A stretch of 64,000 bases of DNA from Lentisphaerota bacterium (GTDB taxonomy: Bacteria > Verrucomicrobiota > Lentisphaeria > Victivallales > Victivallaceae), in assembly GCA_015061805.1 (NCBI GenBank), contig SUVV01000006.1, positions 1 through 64,000 of the forward strand, written 5' to 3'. Made by a program: the position numbers and the translations under genes. Under the pieces are notes generated by a model. That model saw nothing but the letters and a program-made list of their open reading frames with translations. It had not been told where the DNA came from and made no database searches. How positions within the stretch are numbered: position 1 is the first letter of the stretch; the number at the start of each line of letters is the position of its first letter. Below are positions 47,863-57,976 of the stretch, one piece after another.

Positions 47863-48984
47863 TTACTTGATCAGGTTCCACAGGGCGTCGTGTTCAGCGC
47901 CCCACGGGGTCGGCCAGAGTCCGGCGAGTTTGGCTTTGACATCGCCGCCCTCGGCGAATTCCGCCGCGGCGAGTTTGGCTCCCTTTGCGAAGTTGGCAGG
48001 CACACCGCCCTGCTCCAGAACCAGACGCATGGTACCGATGACACGATCTTCCCAGCTCAGTTTGCGTTCAAGGTCACGGGTGATGCGGTCGATGGCATCC
48101 TTGAGGAACGGGTTGGTCATACGGACGAGCAGACCGTCGACATAATCTTTGAAACCGGCTTCGGTGAAGAGTTCATCGTTGAGAGCCGCATATTTTTTGA
48201 TCAATGCAGCGCCGGATTCGTTAAAAAATGCCTGACGGGCGATCTCGATCAGTTCCGGCTTGGCGGCGACTTCATCCATGGTCTTGAAACCGGCAGCTTT
48301 GCCGAGAGTTGCAAGCAGGAAGTGAGTGGCATTGTGACCGTAAAGTTTGGCTTCTTCAAAGGGATAGAGGTCGGTCTTGACGTGAAGATTTTTTACTTTG
48401 CGTTCTTCAATACCGGGGCAACTTGAGATGTAGATGGTGTTGAACTCTTCGACCAGGTGAGCGTTTTCGACTCCGGCGGCAAGTCCGGGACGGTCGGCTG
48501 AAGCGGGAACCACGCCGCTCATCTTGCCGATAACGGTGTTGAGGTAGTAGGTATTGGCGAAGGGGGTGCCGATGGCTTTTTCCAGTTCTTCAGCAGCGTG
48601 GTTGTTGTTTTCGGCGGTGTAGAAGAAACGGCGGCGTTCCGGCTGCTTGGCAAAACCTTTCTTGAGCCAGGGGGCGCAATAGGCAAAGAATTTGACACTG
48701 GGAAGCGCGGTGGCAAGTTCATCGGCTTCGGCGGCGGCATCGATCAGTTTTTCGACTTCAGCCGGATCGTTGGGATTGTAGGCTTCGACGTTGTTGTAGG
48801 TTTCAGAATAAACCCGGTCGGCAGCGGCGATATTGATGGTGACACTGCCGGAAGCGTTGACCGCATTTTTCAATGCTTCATTGACTTCAGCGATGACGAT
48901 ACGGTCAAAACCACCTTTGGCGGCTCCGGCGAGAAAGATTCCGGTCTGAATGGGACCAAGACCGATTCCAAGAAAAGTACTCAT
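47863..48984 (-). CDS. Mannitol dehydrogenase-family protein (mannitol-1-phosphate 5-dehydrogenase-like)
   Basis: FLGIGLGPIQTGIFLAGAAKGGFDRIVIAEV nucleotide-binding N-terminus; NTYYLNTVIGKMSGVV; DLYPFEEAKLYGHNATHFLLATLG; MTNPFLKDAIDRITRD. Confidence 0.72.
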   Translation of the reverse strand: MSTFLGIGLGPIQTGIFLAGAAKGGFDRIVIAEVNEALKNAVNASGSVTINIAAADRVYSETYNNVEAYNPNDPAEVEKLIDAAAEADELATALPSVKFFAYCAPWLKKGFAKQPERRRFFYTAENNNHAAEELEKAIGTPFANTYYLNTVIGKMSGVVPASADRPGLAAGVENAHLVEEFNTIYISSCPGIEERKVKNLHVKTDLYPFEEAKLYGHNATHFLLATLGKAAGFKTMDEVAAKPELIEIARQAFFNESGAALIKKYAALNDELFTEAGFKDYVDGLLVRMTNPFLKDAIDRITRDLERKLSWEDRVIGTMRLVLEQGGVPANFAKGAKLAAAEFAEGGDVKAKLAGLWPTPWGAEHDALWNLIK

Positions 48985-49015
48985 GATAAAAATCCTTTAT
49001 TTGTTAAAAATATGG

Positions 49016-50107
49016 TTATTTGGCAAACTTATCGGCTCCGGCGATAAACACGTCGAGGTGCTTTATCAACGCGGGGATGGTGAAATCATCAGCAATCAGC
49101 TGACCGGGCGCATTCATCTCGGTCCCGGCGAGCAGCGGAACATCGTATTTGACTGCGGCGGCAACGAAACGGTCAAGTTCAGTAATGAGAGTTGCCTGCT
49201 TTTCCGGAGAATCCGCCCGCCAGTTACGGTCTGGGATCAGAGTTGCGGCTTTCAAACCGTATTTCAGATGCAGTTCAAAGAGCCGGTCAACATCGTTTTC
49301 TCCGGCAGAAAGTCCATTGAGCCAAGCCAGCGTCGGAGCGGCGCCGCAGTTGATGATAAAGCGGTTCATCTCCTCCAAAGTGGGAAAACTTTCCGGAGTG
49401 GGAGCAACATACCCTGCCCCGCCGCGCTTCATGGTTTTGGAACGGATCAACGCTTCAAGTTTCACCGGATTTGCATCAAAGCCTCCGATTTTTTCGCTCC
49501 AATAAGCGGCGAGTTCAGTTCCGGAGAACTTCTTTTCCGCCGCCATCCGGTAAGCGGTACAGACATGACGCTCAGTCACATTGCCGCCGGGAGTGAACTC
49601 TTTGGCGACCGCATCGAAATTCAACGCGATCTCCGGCAGAACCACATTGACCTTTTCCACCAGAGTCCGGGTACGGGCATTGGCTTTGGCGCGCAGATTG
49701 TCCGCGAAAGCCTTTTCACTGTCAGGAACACGCGACGATGTAAATCCGCATCCCAGATGGTACGCGATACCGGGTTCGCCTGGAGAGTTGATCTCGACAT
49801 CCGCAAGTTCCGGAACAAACACCCGGGTTTCCATACCGGCGGCGGCGCGGATACCGACCGCCTGCGCGGCGCCCAGGAATTCATCCACACCGTCCAGCAC
49901 GTCAAAATCGACCAGCATGGCGCTTCGCCAATTGTTTTCTTTGGCGAGCGCCGCCAGCATGGAGGGCGAATAACCGTAACCGTTGTAAGAATAAAAACTG
50001 TGACAGTGCATATTGAATGCGCTGTAAATTTTTCTCACTTCCGCGATTCCGGCGGCCCGCTGCTCAGGATCGAAAGAGTTCAGTTTTACTTTCAATGCTT
50101 CGTCCAT
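49016..50107 (-). CDS. PHP-domain hydrolase-like protein
   Basis: NMHCHSFYSYNGYGYSPSMLAALAKENNWRSAMLVDFDVLDGVDEFLGAAQAVGIRAAAGMETRVF. Confidence 0.7.
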   Translation of the reverse strand: MDEALKVKLNSFDPEQRAAGIAEVRKIYSAFNMHCHSFYSYNGYGYSPSMLAALAKENNWRSAMLVDFDVLDGVDEFLGAAQAVGIRAAAGMETRVFVPELADVEINSPGEPGIAYHLGCGFTSSRVPDSEKAFADNLRAKANARTRTLVEKVNVVLPEIALNFDAVAKEFTPGGNVTERHVCTAYRMAAEKKFSGTELAAYWSEKIGGFDANPVKLEALIRSKTMKRGGAGYVAPTPESFPTLEEMNRFIINCGAAPTLAWLNGLSAGENDVDRLFELHLKYGLKAATLIPDRNWRADSPEKQATLITELDRFVAAAVKYDVPLLAGTEMNAPGQLIADDFTIPALIKHLDVFIAGADKFAK

Positions 50108-50108
50108 T

Positions 50109-50621
50109 TTAACGCCCCATTATTTTACGCAGTTCGAGCTGCAGAGCCATCTGGAATTTTTCAATATCTTCCTGCCCGGGCTGATCGCCCTGCAAATTAT
50201 CGACCCCGAGCCGCCCCATATTGTCCAGATACCAGTCAGCGGTACTGCCGTTGGCAAAGGTGGCACTGCCGGAGAACATCATTCCCGGACGGGCGATCTT
50301 ACTGACTTCGACTTTGGTCGTACTCAAATCCGGCATTGCCGGAGCGGTATTTCCGGCGGGGGCATCCTCTGCCGGAGCCGGAGTATCCGTGCTTGCCGGA
50401 ACTTCCGGAACTTCATTTTTTTCCGGAGCCGGAGCGGTCTTTTCCGGAGAAAGTTTCTGCCAATCGATCTCCAACTCGGAGGCGAGGATACGGATATCCA
50501 TATAGGTCATGCTCAATTTGAATTCGGCATTGACCATTGACTGAACATCAGAAAGCGATACACCGGCAGCGATCTGCTCCGCCATAAACGCCTTTACTGA
50601 ATTTTTCAATGCTTTGTCCAT
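50109..50621 (-). CDS. Hypothetical protein with P/A/E-rich linker
   Basis: Intact ORF (MDKALKNSVKAFMAEQIAAGVSLSDVQSMVNAEF) packed between neighbours on the same strand. Confidence 0.6.
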   Translation of the reverse strand: MDKALKNSVKAFMAEQIAAGVSLSDVQSMVNAEFKLSMTYMDIRILASELEIDWQKLSPEKTAPAPEKNEVPEVPASTDTPAPAEDAPAGNTAPAMPDLSTTKVEVSKIARPGMMFSGSATFANGSTADWYLDNMGRLGVDNLQGDQPGQEDIEKFQMALQLELRKIMGR

Positions 50622-50630
50622 TGTTTTATC

Positions 50631-52082
50631 TCACTTCTGTTTATTTTTGCGGTGCGCTCCCGGACGGGGAGAAGCACTGCGGATACTGGCAATCTTTTTG
50701 GGACGTTCCACAACTTCCAGCGCCAGCGGAATACCTTCAAGAGAAAAGTTTTTGCGAATCTGCTTTTTGAGAAACACCAGATAGTTGTCAGCTGCCGCAT
50801 CGACCCAGTTGACAAAAAGTTTGATCTTGGGAGGGCGGATACCGGCAAGGGAGGCGTAGAACAGTTTCAGCGGCACTGTGGAAACCACCGGAGGCGGAGT
50901 CATTTCCAGAGCATCTGCCAGTACCCGGTTGAGTTTACCGGTGGTGATCTCGGTGTTACGGTTGCAGGAAACTCTGGCAAGCGCATTTTGCAGGCCGTCA
51001 AAGTTTATTCCATTTTCAGCGCTGATGAAGACAACCGGAGCAAATCCCAACTGGGGCAGACCGCGCCGCAGAGAAGATTCAAGAGTTTTTTCCTCCACTC
51101 CGGAACAGAGGTCGATCTTATTGGCAACGATCACACACGCCCTGCCCGATGTCGCCACCAGAGAAGCGATCTTGCGATCCTGTGCCGTAATGGAATTGAT
51201 TCCGGCTTCAACGACAAAGACGACCAGTTCAGAACGTTCCACCGCGCTTTTGGCGCGCATGATACTGAACAGTTCCACCACGTTGTCGATTTTGGTTCCT
51301 TTGCGTAATCCGGCGGTGTCGACCAGATTGGCAGGAAGTTTGCTGCCATCGCTGTCAGTAATGGTGAATTCGACCTTGACCGCATCGCGGGTGGTTCCGG
51401 CGACCGGACTGGTCATCAACCGCTTTTCACCGAGCAGAGCATTGATCAAACTGGATTTGCCGACATTGGGGCGTCCGACCACAGCGATATCGATCGCCGG
51501 TTTGCGCCGGAGTTTGCCAAGGGGAACCGCACCGCACTTATTGAGTACGGCGTCCATCAGATTGCCGATACCGCCGCGGCGGGTACAGCAAATCGGATAG
51601 ATGGTGCCGAATCCGAGGCGGGAAAATTCCGCAGCATCGTTTTTCAGCCGGTCTTCGTCGCACTTGTTGACCGCCATGAATACCGGTTTGCCGCAACTGC
51701 GGAGCCGCTTGGCGACATCCTCATCCAGCGGAGTCATTCCGGCCTGGGCATCGGCGACAAAGATCAAGACATCCGCATCTGCGAGAGCGGCTTTCACCTG
51801 TTCCGCGATACCGGTATCCCAGAAGTCGACATTTTTCTCTTTGCCGTCCATCATACCGAGACCGCCGGTATCGACCAGCGTGAATGCCCGGTTTTCCCAA
51901 TGGGCTTCCGAAACCACCCGGTCACGGGTAACGCCGCTCATCTCGTGAACGATCGCCAGACGGCGTCCGATCACTGCATTGAACAAACTGGATTTACCGA
52001 CATTGGGACGGCCGACGATCGCCACGACCGGCAGCCGGACATTACAGGTTTCAGAAAAATTTTTGTTTTCAGTATCACACAT
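50631..52082 (-). CDS. der: Ribosome biogenesis GTPase Der (EngA)
   Basis: Two GTPase domains: VAIVGRPNVGKSSLFNAV / DTGG / NKCD and IAVVGRPNVGKSSLINALLG / DTAG / NKID. Confidence 0.96.
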   Translation of the reverse strand: MCDTENKNFSETCNVRLPVVAIVGRPNVGKSSLFNAVIGRRLAIVHEMSGVTRDRVVSEAHWENRAFTLVDTGGLGMMDGKEKNVDFWDTGIAEQVKAALADADVLIFVADAQAGMTPLDEDVAKRLRSCGKPVFMAVNKCDEDRLKNDAAEFSRLGFGTIYPICCTRRGGIGNLMDAVLNKCGAVPLGKLRRKPAIDIAVVGRPNVGKSSLINALLGEKRLMTSPVAGTTRDAVKVEFTITDSDGSKLPANLVDTAGLRKGTKIDNVVELFSIMRAKSAVERSELVVFVVEAGINSITAQDRKIASLVATSGRACVIVANKIDLCSGVEEKTLESSLRRGLPQLGFAPVVFISAENGINFDGLQNALARVSCNRNTEITTGKLNRVLADALEMTPPPVVSTVPLKLFYASLAGIRPPKIKLFVNWVDAAADNYLVFLKKQIRKNFSLEGIPLALEVVERPKKIASIRSASPRPGAHRKNKQK

Positions 52083-52085
52083 ATT

Positions 52086-52898
52086 TCACCGGAAACTGTT
52101 GATCATATCCCGCAAATCGCGCGCGGCAGCACCGGATTTTCCGGCAAAATCATCGCCTTTGGAGGCGTAGATGATACCTCGGGAAGAGTTGACAATAATG
52201 CCGCCCCAAGTTTTGTCGCAACCGAATTTCACGACCTTTTCGACATCACCGCCCTGCGCGCCGACACCGGGAACGAGGAAGGGAAGTTCCGGACACATTT
52301 CACGGAGTTCTTTGAGTTCTTCCGGATAGGTGGCGCCGACGACGAGAGCCGCGTTGCGGTTGTAGTTCCAGTTGTCACGAACCAGTTTGGCAACGTGCTT
52401 GTAAAGCGGAAGTCCATCCGCGACCAGATTCTGCAGATCGCCGGAGTGGGGATTGGAGGTGCGGCAGAGGATGATCACGCCTTTGTCGGCGTAGTCAAGG
52501 AACGGTTTTACCGCATCCAGTCCCATGTAGGGATTGACCGTGACCGCATCAGCGTTGTAACGTTCAAAAGCCTCTTTGGCATAGTATTCGGCAGTAGAAC
52601 CGATATCGCCGCGCTTGACGTCGAGAATAACCGGAACATCCGGAGCATTTTTCTTGATGTAAGCGATGCTCTTTTTCAGGGATTCATCGCAATCCTGACC
52701 GGCATAGTAAGCGGCCTGCGGCTTGTAAGCGCAAACCAGATCTTTGGTGGCATCGATGATCTGCTTATTGAATTCAAAGATCGGATCGGCGCAATTTTTA
52801 ACACATTCCGGCAATTTAGCAAGATCGGGGTCAAGCCCGACACAGACCAGCGAGTTGTTTTTCCTGGCGGCGAAAGCGATTTTTTCCATAAAGTTCAT
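52086..52898 (-). CDS. pyrF: Orotidine 5'-phosphate decarboxylase (type 2 PyrF)
   Basis: SLVCVGLDPD, PVILDVKRGDIGSTAEYYAKEAF, DAVTVNPYMGLDAVKPFL, LVPGVGAQGGDVEKVV. Confidence 0.95.
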   Translation of the reverse strand: MNFMEKIAFAARKNNSLVCVGLDPDLAKLPECVKNCADPIFEFNKQIIDATKDLVCAYKPQAAYYAGQDCDESLKKSIAYIKKNAPDVPVILDVKRGDIGSTAEYYAKEAFERYNADAVTVNPYMGLDAVKPFLDYADKGVIILCRTSNPHSGDLQNLVADGLPLYKHVAKLVRDNWNYNRNAALVVGATYPEELKELREMCPELPFLVPGVGAQGGDVEKVVKFGCDKTWGGIIVNSSRGIIYASKGDDFAGKSGAAARDLRDMINSFR

Positions 52899-52899
52899 T

Positions 52900-53724
52900 T
52901 TACATAGTCTCCTCTGATTCGGTAATGTGAAAAGTTTCTCCGGGGGCGACGCGATGAGTTTCCGGTTCACCCTCCCAGCCGATGCGGAACCACACCGTTT
53001 GGGCGGAGGGATTGTACACAGTTTTACCATCGGTACTGTACTGCAGAGAACGAATGGCTTTCAAATAACGGCAAAGTTCGATATTGGTAACATACCAGGT
53101 GTCGTTGCGATTGCCGAGTTTGGCGGCGAGATCTTCCATATACTGCCAATCTTTTACGCCGCGGTCAAATTCGTAAGAGTGTCCCCAGATGTAGAACACC
53201 TGCGGGAAAGGACGCGCTTCATTGACGAAAGCATCAGCCATATCCATCGCATCGCGGTAGTGGCAGGTGGGATGCCATGCCAGAAAGTTTTCCGGGAAAG
53301 CACGGGTACGCATCGTGGCAACGGTGGTACGGGCATATTCGATGCCGCAATCTTCCAATATTTCGATGACCTTTGGCGAGAAACTGCCGTTGGGATATGC
53401 CATACCGGTAATGACTCCACCGGTCATCTCTTCAAGATTCTTGCGGTCATTCCAGACCTCGCGGGTCAATTCCGTACGCGGCAGATAGTCAAAAAAGGGA
53501 TGAAATTCGCCGTGGCAGGCGATTTCATGGCCGGCGTAGATCTGCCGGAAGCGTTCCCGGTCAAATTTGCGGTATCGACTCATGCCGGTATTGAAATTAA
53601 AAGTTCCTTTAAGACCGTTGCGGTTAAAGATGTCGATCAATTTGACATCCTGATCGACACCATCATCAAAACTGAAAGTCAGCGCCTTGAAATACCCGCC
53701 GGGAAACATATAACATACTCTCAT
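52900..53724 (-). CDS. Polysaccharide deacetylase family protein
   Basis: KALTFSFDDGVDQDVKLIDIFNRNGLKGTFNFNT; HEIACHGEFHPFFDYL; FYIWGHSYEFD. Confidence 0.88.
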   Translation of the reverse strand: MRVCYMFPGGYFKALTFSFDDGVDQDVKLIDIFNRNGLKGTFNFNTGMSRYRKFDRERFRQIYAGHEIACHGEFHPFFDYLPRTELTREVWNDRKNLEEMTGGVITGMAYPNGSFSPKVIEILEDCGIEYARTTVATMRTRAFPENFLAWHPTCHYRDAMDMADAFVNEARPFPQVFYIWGHSYEFDRGVKDWQYMEDLAAKLGNRNDTWYVTNIELCRYLKAIRSLQYSTDGKTVYNPSAQTVWFRIGWEGEPETHRVAPGETFHITESEETM

Positions 53725-53726
53725 TG

Positions 53727-54461
53727 TCACTTCTCCTCAAGTTTAATTACAATGCGCGGCGGTTTGGTCATATCGACCTTACCGACATCGGCACTGCTGG
53801 AATCAAAATCGATCCGGGTCCGCCAGCCGGGGCCTTCGATCCGGAGTTTACGGACATAGTAAAGATCGTTCTTTTTGGTGAATCCGCTGGCTTCGAGAAT
53901 ACGGTAGGGCTTTTTCTCTGACTTGCGGTAAAATTCTGCCTGAAGCGGGAAACAATGTTCTTTGGACAACCAGACTTTGATCTCTTCTTTATTCTTCGGA
54001 TCATCCAGCAGAATCACCCGGCACGGCACCACGCCGCCGACATTCTCGTTATCAAACTCCCGGATCGGTTTGCAAAAGAGGAAACTCAAGGTGAGATCCG
54101 AGGCGCGAACCCCGACGTAACCAAGTTTATCTCCGCCCTTTGGATTCATCGGAGTCACCGTGGTCAAACCGGAATTCACCGCCTGCCCCAGCATATATCC
54201 CTCTTTCCGATCCAGCACCAGTTGACCGACTGTCCGATCCGGATGCAGGATGACACCGAAATAGACCGGCATGGACAATACCGCTTTACCCCGGCGGCGG
54301 TGCTGAAGCACCCCGTGGAGTTTGGCATAAGTCGGATACTGATTTTTTCTCCGCGCCAAAAGCATGAATTCCTCTTTGGACAACTCTGCCGTTTTGCCGA
54401 AGCAGGAAAGAACTGCAAAGAAGATCGCAACGATGAAAACCGGAATGATACGCTTACACAT
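53727..54461 (-). CDS. Outer-membrane lipoprotein-sorting-like (LolA/LolB-fold) exported protein
   Basis: Signal peptide; YMLGQAVNSGLTTVTPMN; FPLQAEFYRKSEKKPYRILEASGFTKKNDLYYVRKLRIEGPGWRTRIDF. Confidence 0.6.
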   Translation of the reverse strand: MCKRIIPVFIVAIFFAVLSCFGKTAELSKEEFMLLARRKNQYPTYAKLHGVLQHRRRGKAVLSMPVYFGVILHPDRTVGQLVLDRKEGYMLGQAVNSGLTTVTPMNPKGGDKLGYVGVRASDLTLSFLFCKPIREFDNENVGGVVPCRVILLDDPKNKEEIKVWLSKEHCFPLQAEFYRKSEKKPYRILEASGFTKKNDLYYVRKLRIEGPGWRTRIDFDSSSADVGKVDMTKPPRIVIKLEEK

Positions 54462-56920
54462 TATTCGATAACTCCTGCTTTGGGGAATTTGCGTTTTCCG
54501 AAACCATATTCCAATGCTTCGTCAATCGAACTTACACACTTGATGGCAAGTTTCTCTTTGACATATTCCGGAATATCCTCAAGATCTTTGCGGTTTTCTT
54601 CCGGTATCAGAATATTTTTCATACCGGCAGTAAGAGCGCCGACCAGTTTTTCCCGGAGTCCGCCGATGGCAGTCACCCGGCCGGAAAGAGTGACTTCTCC
54701 GGTCATGGCGAGGTTTTTCACCAACGGTTTGCCGGTAATGAGCGAGGTCAATGCCAGAGTCATGGTGATTCCGGCAGAAGGACCATCCTTGGGTGTCGCT
54801 CCGTCCGGCACATGGATATGAATATCATTGCTGGTGAAATAATCCTGGGCAATGCCGTATTTTCCGGCACCGGAACGAACGATCGTCAACGCGGCATTGG
54901 CAGATTCCTGCATGACTTTGCCCAGACTGCCGGTAAGTTTCAACTCACCTTTGCCGCCGGCAACCGCGACCGATTCGACCGGCAGGACCACGCCGCCGAC
55001 TCCGGTCCACGCCATGCCGACCGCACATCCCGGAAGCGGATTGGCAGCGACATTTTCTTTTATGTAACGCCGCGCGCCCAACAGTTCATTGACCGTTTTT
55101 GCCGAAACCTGGATGACCTTTTTACCATCATAACTTCCGGCAAGATAGAGTCCGGCGATCCGGCGGCAAACTTTGGCAATGACACGGTCAAGTTCACGGA
55201 CACCGGCTTCGCGGGTGTAACCGTCGATGATCTCATCGATGGCGGCGACGGTGAAGCGGACATTTTTGTTTTCAAGTCCATTGGCTTCGATCTGGCGTTT
55301 GACCAGATAACGCTTGGCGATCTCCCGCTTTTCGAGCGAGGTGTAGCCGGAAAGTTTGATAACCTCCATGCGGTCGCGCAGAGCGCCCGGAATATCCTCA
55401 AGCACATTGGCGGTCGCAATAAAGAAGACCTTGGACAAATCCAGCGGCAGTTCAACGAAGTTGTCATTGAAAGTATTGTTCTGTTCCGGATCAAGCACTT
55501 CGAGCAAAGCGGATGCCGGGTCACCCCGGAAATCATGCGCCAGCTTATCGATTTCATCAAGCATGAAGACCGGATTGGAACTGCCGGCACGCTTGAGATT
55601 CTGAACAATTCTGCCGGGCATGGCTCCGACATAGGTACGGCGGTGTCCGCGGATTTCCGCCTCATCGCGCATACCGCCCAGCGACATGCGGATAAACTCC
55701 CTGCCCATGGCATTGGCAATGGAGCGTCCGAGCGAAGTCTTACCGACGCCCGGAGGCCCGGTAAGACAGAGGATCGGAGCGCGGACATCTCCGCAAGCGG
55801 ATTTCAACTGCATAACAGCGAGAAACTCCAGAATGCGTTTTTTTACATCTTCCAAACCGAAGTGGTCGGCTTCGAGGATCTTTTCTGCATCGGCGACATC
55901 CAGTTTATCTTCTGTAAATTTTCGCCACGGAATATCCAGCAGCCAGCTGATGTAGTTGTAACTGATATGGTATTCCGGCGCGTTTTGGGGAATGACCTCC
56001 AAACGGGAAAGTTCCTTTGCCACGGTATCAGCAACATATTCCGGAATATCGGCTTCATTCAACCGGTCATTGAGTACGGCGATATCACTGCCGCTGCCCA
56101 AATCACCGAGTTCGCGTTTGATACACTTGAGCTGTTCGCGCAAATAAAATTCCCTTTGGGATTCGCCCATGGCTTCCTGAACTTCGGAATGGATTTTGAT
56201 TCCGAGCCGGGCGACTTCGATCTCCCGGTTCATCAGCACAGTGAGATAGTCCATCCGGTCCCGGAGTTCGGGTATCGTGATCAGGAAGAACTTTTCCGTT
56301 TCAGAAAAAGGCATGCCGTCGGCGATAAAATCACAGGTGCGCGACGGCTGACGGGAATTGCCGATGGTATTCCGCAACTCCTCCGGAAGCGCCGGATGCA
56401 AAGTGGAAAACTCCATGAACATCGCTTTAAGCGCATCCTGCCGGGCGAGATTTCCCGGCAATTTATCTTCGCCGTCCGAACTCACCTGCACCCGGTAACG
56501 CACACGCGGCACCGGGTCACTGACAGTTCCGGCATCGGAAACGAAAACAATGCGCTTCAATCCGCGCAAAACCACCTGATAAGAATCATCCGGCAGACGG
56601 ACATTTTTCACGATCCGCGCCAGAGTTCCCATCACGCAGAAAGAATAACCATCCTTGCGGAATTTCGGCTGCAGCAACGCTTCGTATTCGGCGGCATCGT
56701 GAGGGATCCGGTAAAAGACCGCCAACTGCCGGTCACCGGCAAGCGCCTCCTGAAAAGCGGCGATATCCCGCTTCTTGTCCAGAGTAACCGATGCCAGCGA
56801 AAACGGATAGACCGCAGCATCCGGCAAACCGATCATGGGCGCAGCATGCTCTATGCCCATGACGTTTACGGTGAAGTTACCGGCATCGTTATTTGATTTA
56901 TCAATAAATTCATTTGCCAT
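54461..56920 (-). CDS. lon: ATP-dependent protease La (Lon)
   Basis: LCLTGPPGVGKTSLGRSIANAMGREFIRMSLGGMRDEAEIRGHRRTYVGAMPGRI; protease motif PDGATPKDGPSAGITM. Confidence 0.97.
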   Translation of the reverse strand: MANEFIDKSNNDAGNFTVNVMGIEHAAPMIGLPDAAVYPFSLASVTLDKKRDIAAFQEALAGDRQLAVFYRIPHDAAEYEALLQPKFRKDGYSFCVMGTLARIVKNVRLPDDSYQVVLRGLKRIVFVSDAGTVSDPVPRVRYRVQVSSDGEDKLPGNLARQDALKAMFMEFSTLHPALPEELRNTIGNSRQPSRTCDFIADGMPFSETEKFFLITIPELRDRMDYLTVLMNREIEVARLGIKIHSEVQEAMGESQREFYLREQLKCIKRELGDLGSGSDIAVLNDRLNEADIPEYVADTVAKELSRLEVIPQNAPEYHISYNYISWLLDIPWRKFTEDKLDVADAEKILEADHFGLEDVKKRILEFLAVMQLKSACGDVRAPILCLTGPPGVGKTSLGRSIANAMGREFIRMSLGGMRDEAEIRGHRRTYVGAMPGRIVQNLKRAGSSNPVFMLDEIDKLAHDFRGDPASALLEVLDPEQNNTFNDNFVELPLDLSKVFFIATANVLEDIPGALRDRMEVIKLSGYTSLEKREIAKRYLVKRQIEANGLENKNVRFTVAAIDEIIDGYTREAGVRELDRVIAKVCRRIAGLYLAGSYDGKKVIQVSAKTVNELLGARRYIKENVAANPLPGCAVGMAWTGVGGVVLPVESVAVAGGKGELKLTGSLGKVMQESANAALTIVRSGAGKYGIAQDYFTSNDIHIHVPDGATPKDGPSAGITMTLALTSLITGKPLVKNLAMTGEVTLSGRVTAIGGLREKLVGALTAGMKNILIPEENRKDLEDIPEYVKEKLAIKCVSSIDEALEYGFGKRKFPKAGVIE

Positions 56921-57947
56921 AATTTTCAGACATTCCTTCCGGGAGTGCTTCAAACTTGCACTCTTTGAGATAATCCAGCATCTTTTCCAGAGAAACCGCG
57001 CCGCCGCTTGCCGTGGCAGAACGCAGATTGAAGTTGCTGGATGCTCCACCGAGAGCCAGAGCTTTTTCCAGCGGCCACTCCTGATGCAGAGCGTACATCA
57101 CCCCGGCGCAGAAAGCATCTCCGGCGCCGTTGCTGCCGACGATCTCTTCGCGGCTGATAAAGCAGCTGGGACGATAGATGTATTCGCCGTCGCGCGCTTT
57201 GGCGCAGGCGCCTTCGGGGAAGTGGATAACGACCGTTTCCCGGACACCGTTTTCGAGCATGAAGTCGACCGCTTCCGGCAGTTTCTGCCAGAGCAGTTTT
57301 CCGTCGGCGGAGCGCAGATCGAATCCGCAGCAGCAGGCAGTTTCAACTTCATTCACGATAAGGATGTCAATGTAGGGCAGAGCCGGAAGAACCGCAGAAC
57401 GGAACTTTTCCGGGGCTTCAGAAACGAAATCGACAACCGTTTTATAACCTTTTTCGCGCATGGTCTTGAGCAGACGGACGGCTTTGGTGCCGTATTCGCT
57501 GTCGGCGGCATCAAGGGAGTCGAGCAGCAGCAGATAGCCGAGGTAGAAAAATTTTGCCGGAACATCGATGTTTTCCAGATCTTCACAGCAGAGTTCCGCG
57601 TTGGCTCCGCGGCAATGGAAAAAGGTTCTTTTGCCGTTGCCGGACATGACATCGGTGTAACTGGTCGGAACCTTGCTTGAACGTTTCATGTTTTTGCCAT
57701 CGATACCACGGCGTTCGATTTCAGCCATCAGGTAGTCACCTTCGCTGTCAGCACCGAGTTTTCCTGCGGCGTAAAGGGGAAGCGCAGGGTCAGCGGCATT
57801 GATATCAAAAAGGACGTTGGCAGGGCCGCCGCCCGGAGCAAAAACTTCACCGGTAATATTGCAGAGATTGCCTTCACCGGGCCAACGGTCAATATTTTTG
57901 ACTTTATCCAACACCCAGTTTCCGGCACCGATAATTCCGTTTCTCAT
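56910..57947 (-). CDS. PfkB-family carbohydrate kinase
   Basis: NITGEVFAPGGGPANVLFDIN, AAGKLGADSEGDYL, IVGSNGAGDAFCAGVMYAL. Confidence 0.92.
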   Translation of the reverse strand: MRNGIIGAGNWVLDKVKNIDRWPGEGNLCNITGEVFAPGGGPANVLFDINAADPALPLYAAGKLGADSEGDYLMAEIERRGIDGKNMKRSSKVPTSYTDVMSGNGKRTFFHCRGANAELCCEDLENIDVPAKFFYLGYLLLLDSLDAADSEYGTKAVRLLKTMREKGYKTVVDFVSEAPEKFRSAVLPALPYIDILIVNEVETACCCGFDLRSADGKLLWQKLPEAVDFMLENGVRETVVIHFPEGACAKARDGEYIYRPSCFISREEIVGSNGAGDAFCAGVMYALHQEWPLEKALALGGASSNFNLRSATASGGAVSLEKMLDYLKECKFEALPEGMSENYGK

Positions 57948-57976
57948 AATTCGATCCTCCTCAAAAATATTTCTGA

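Noticed and set aside
54812-56896. 694-aa plus-strand ORF opposite lon
   Set aside because: Antisense artefact over an unambiguous lon gene.
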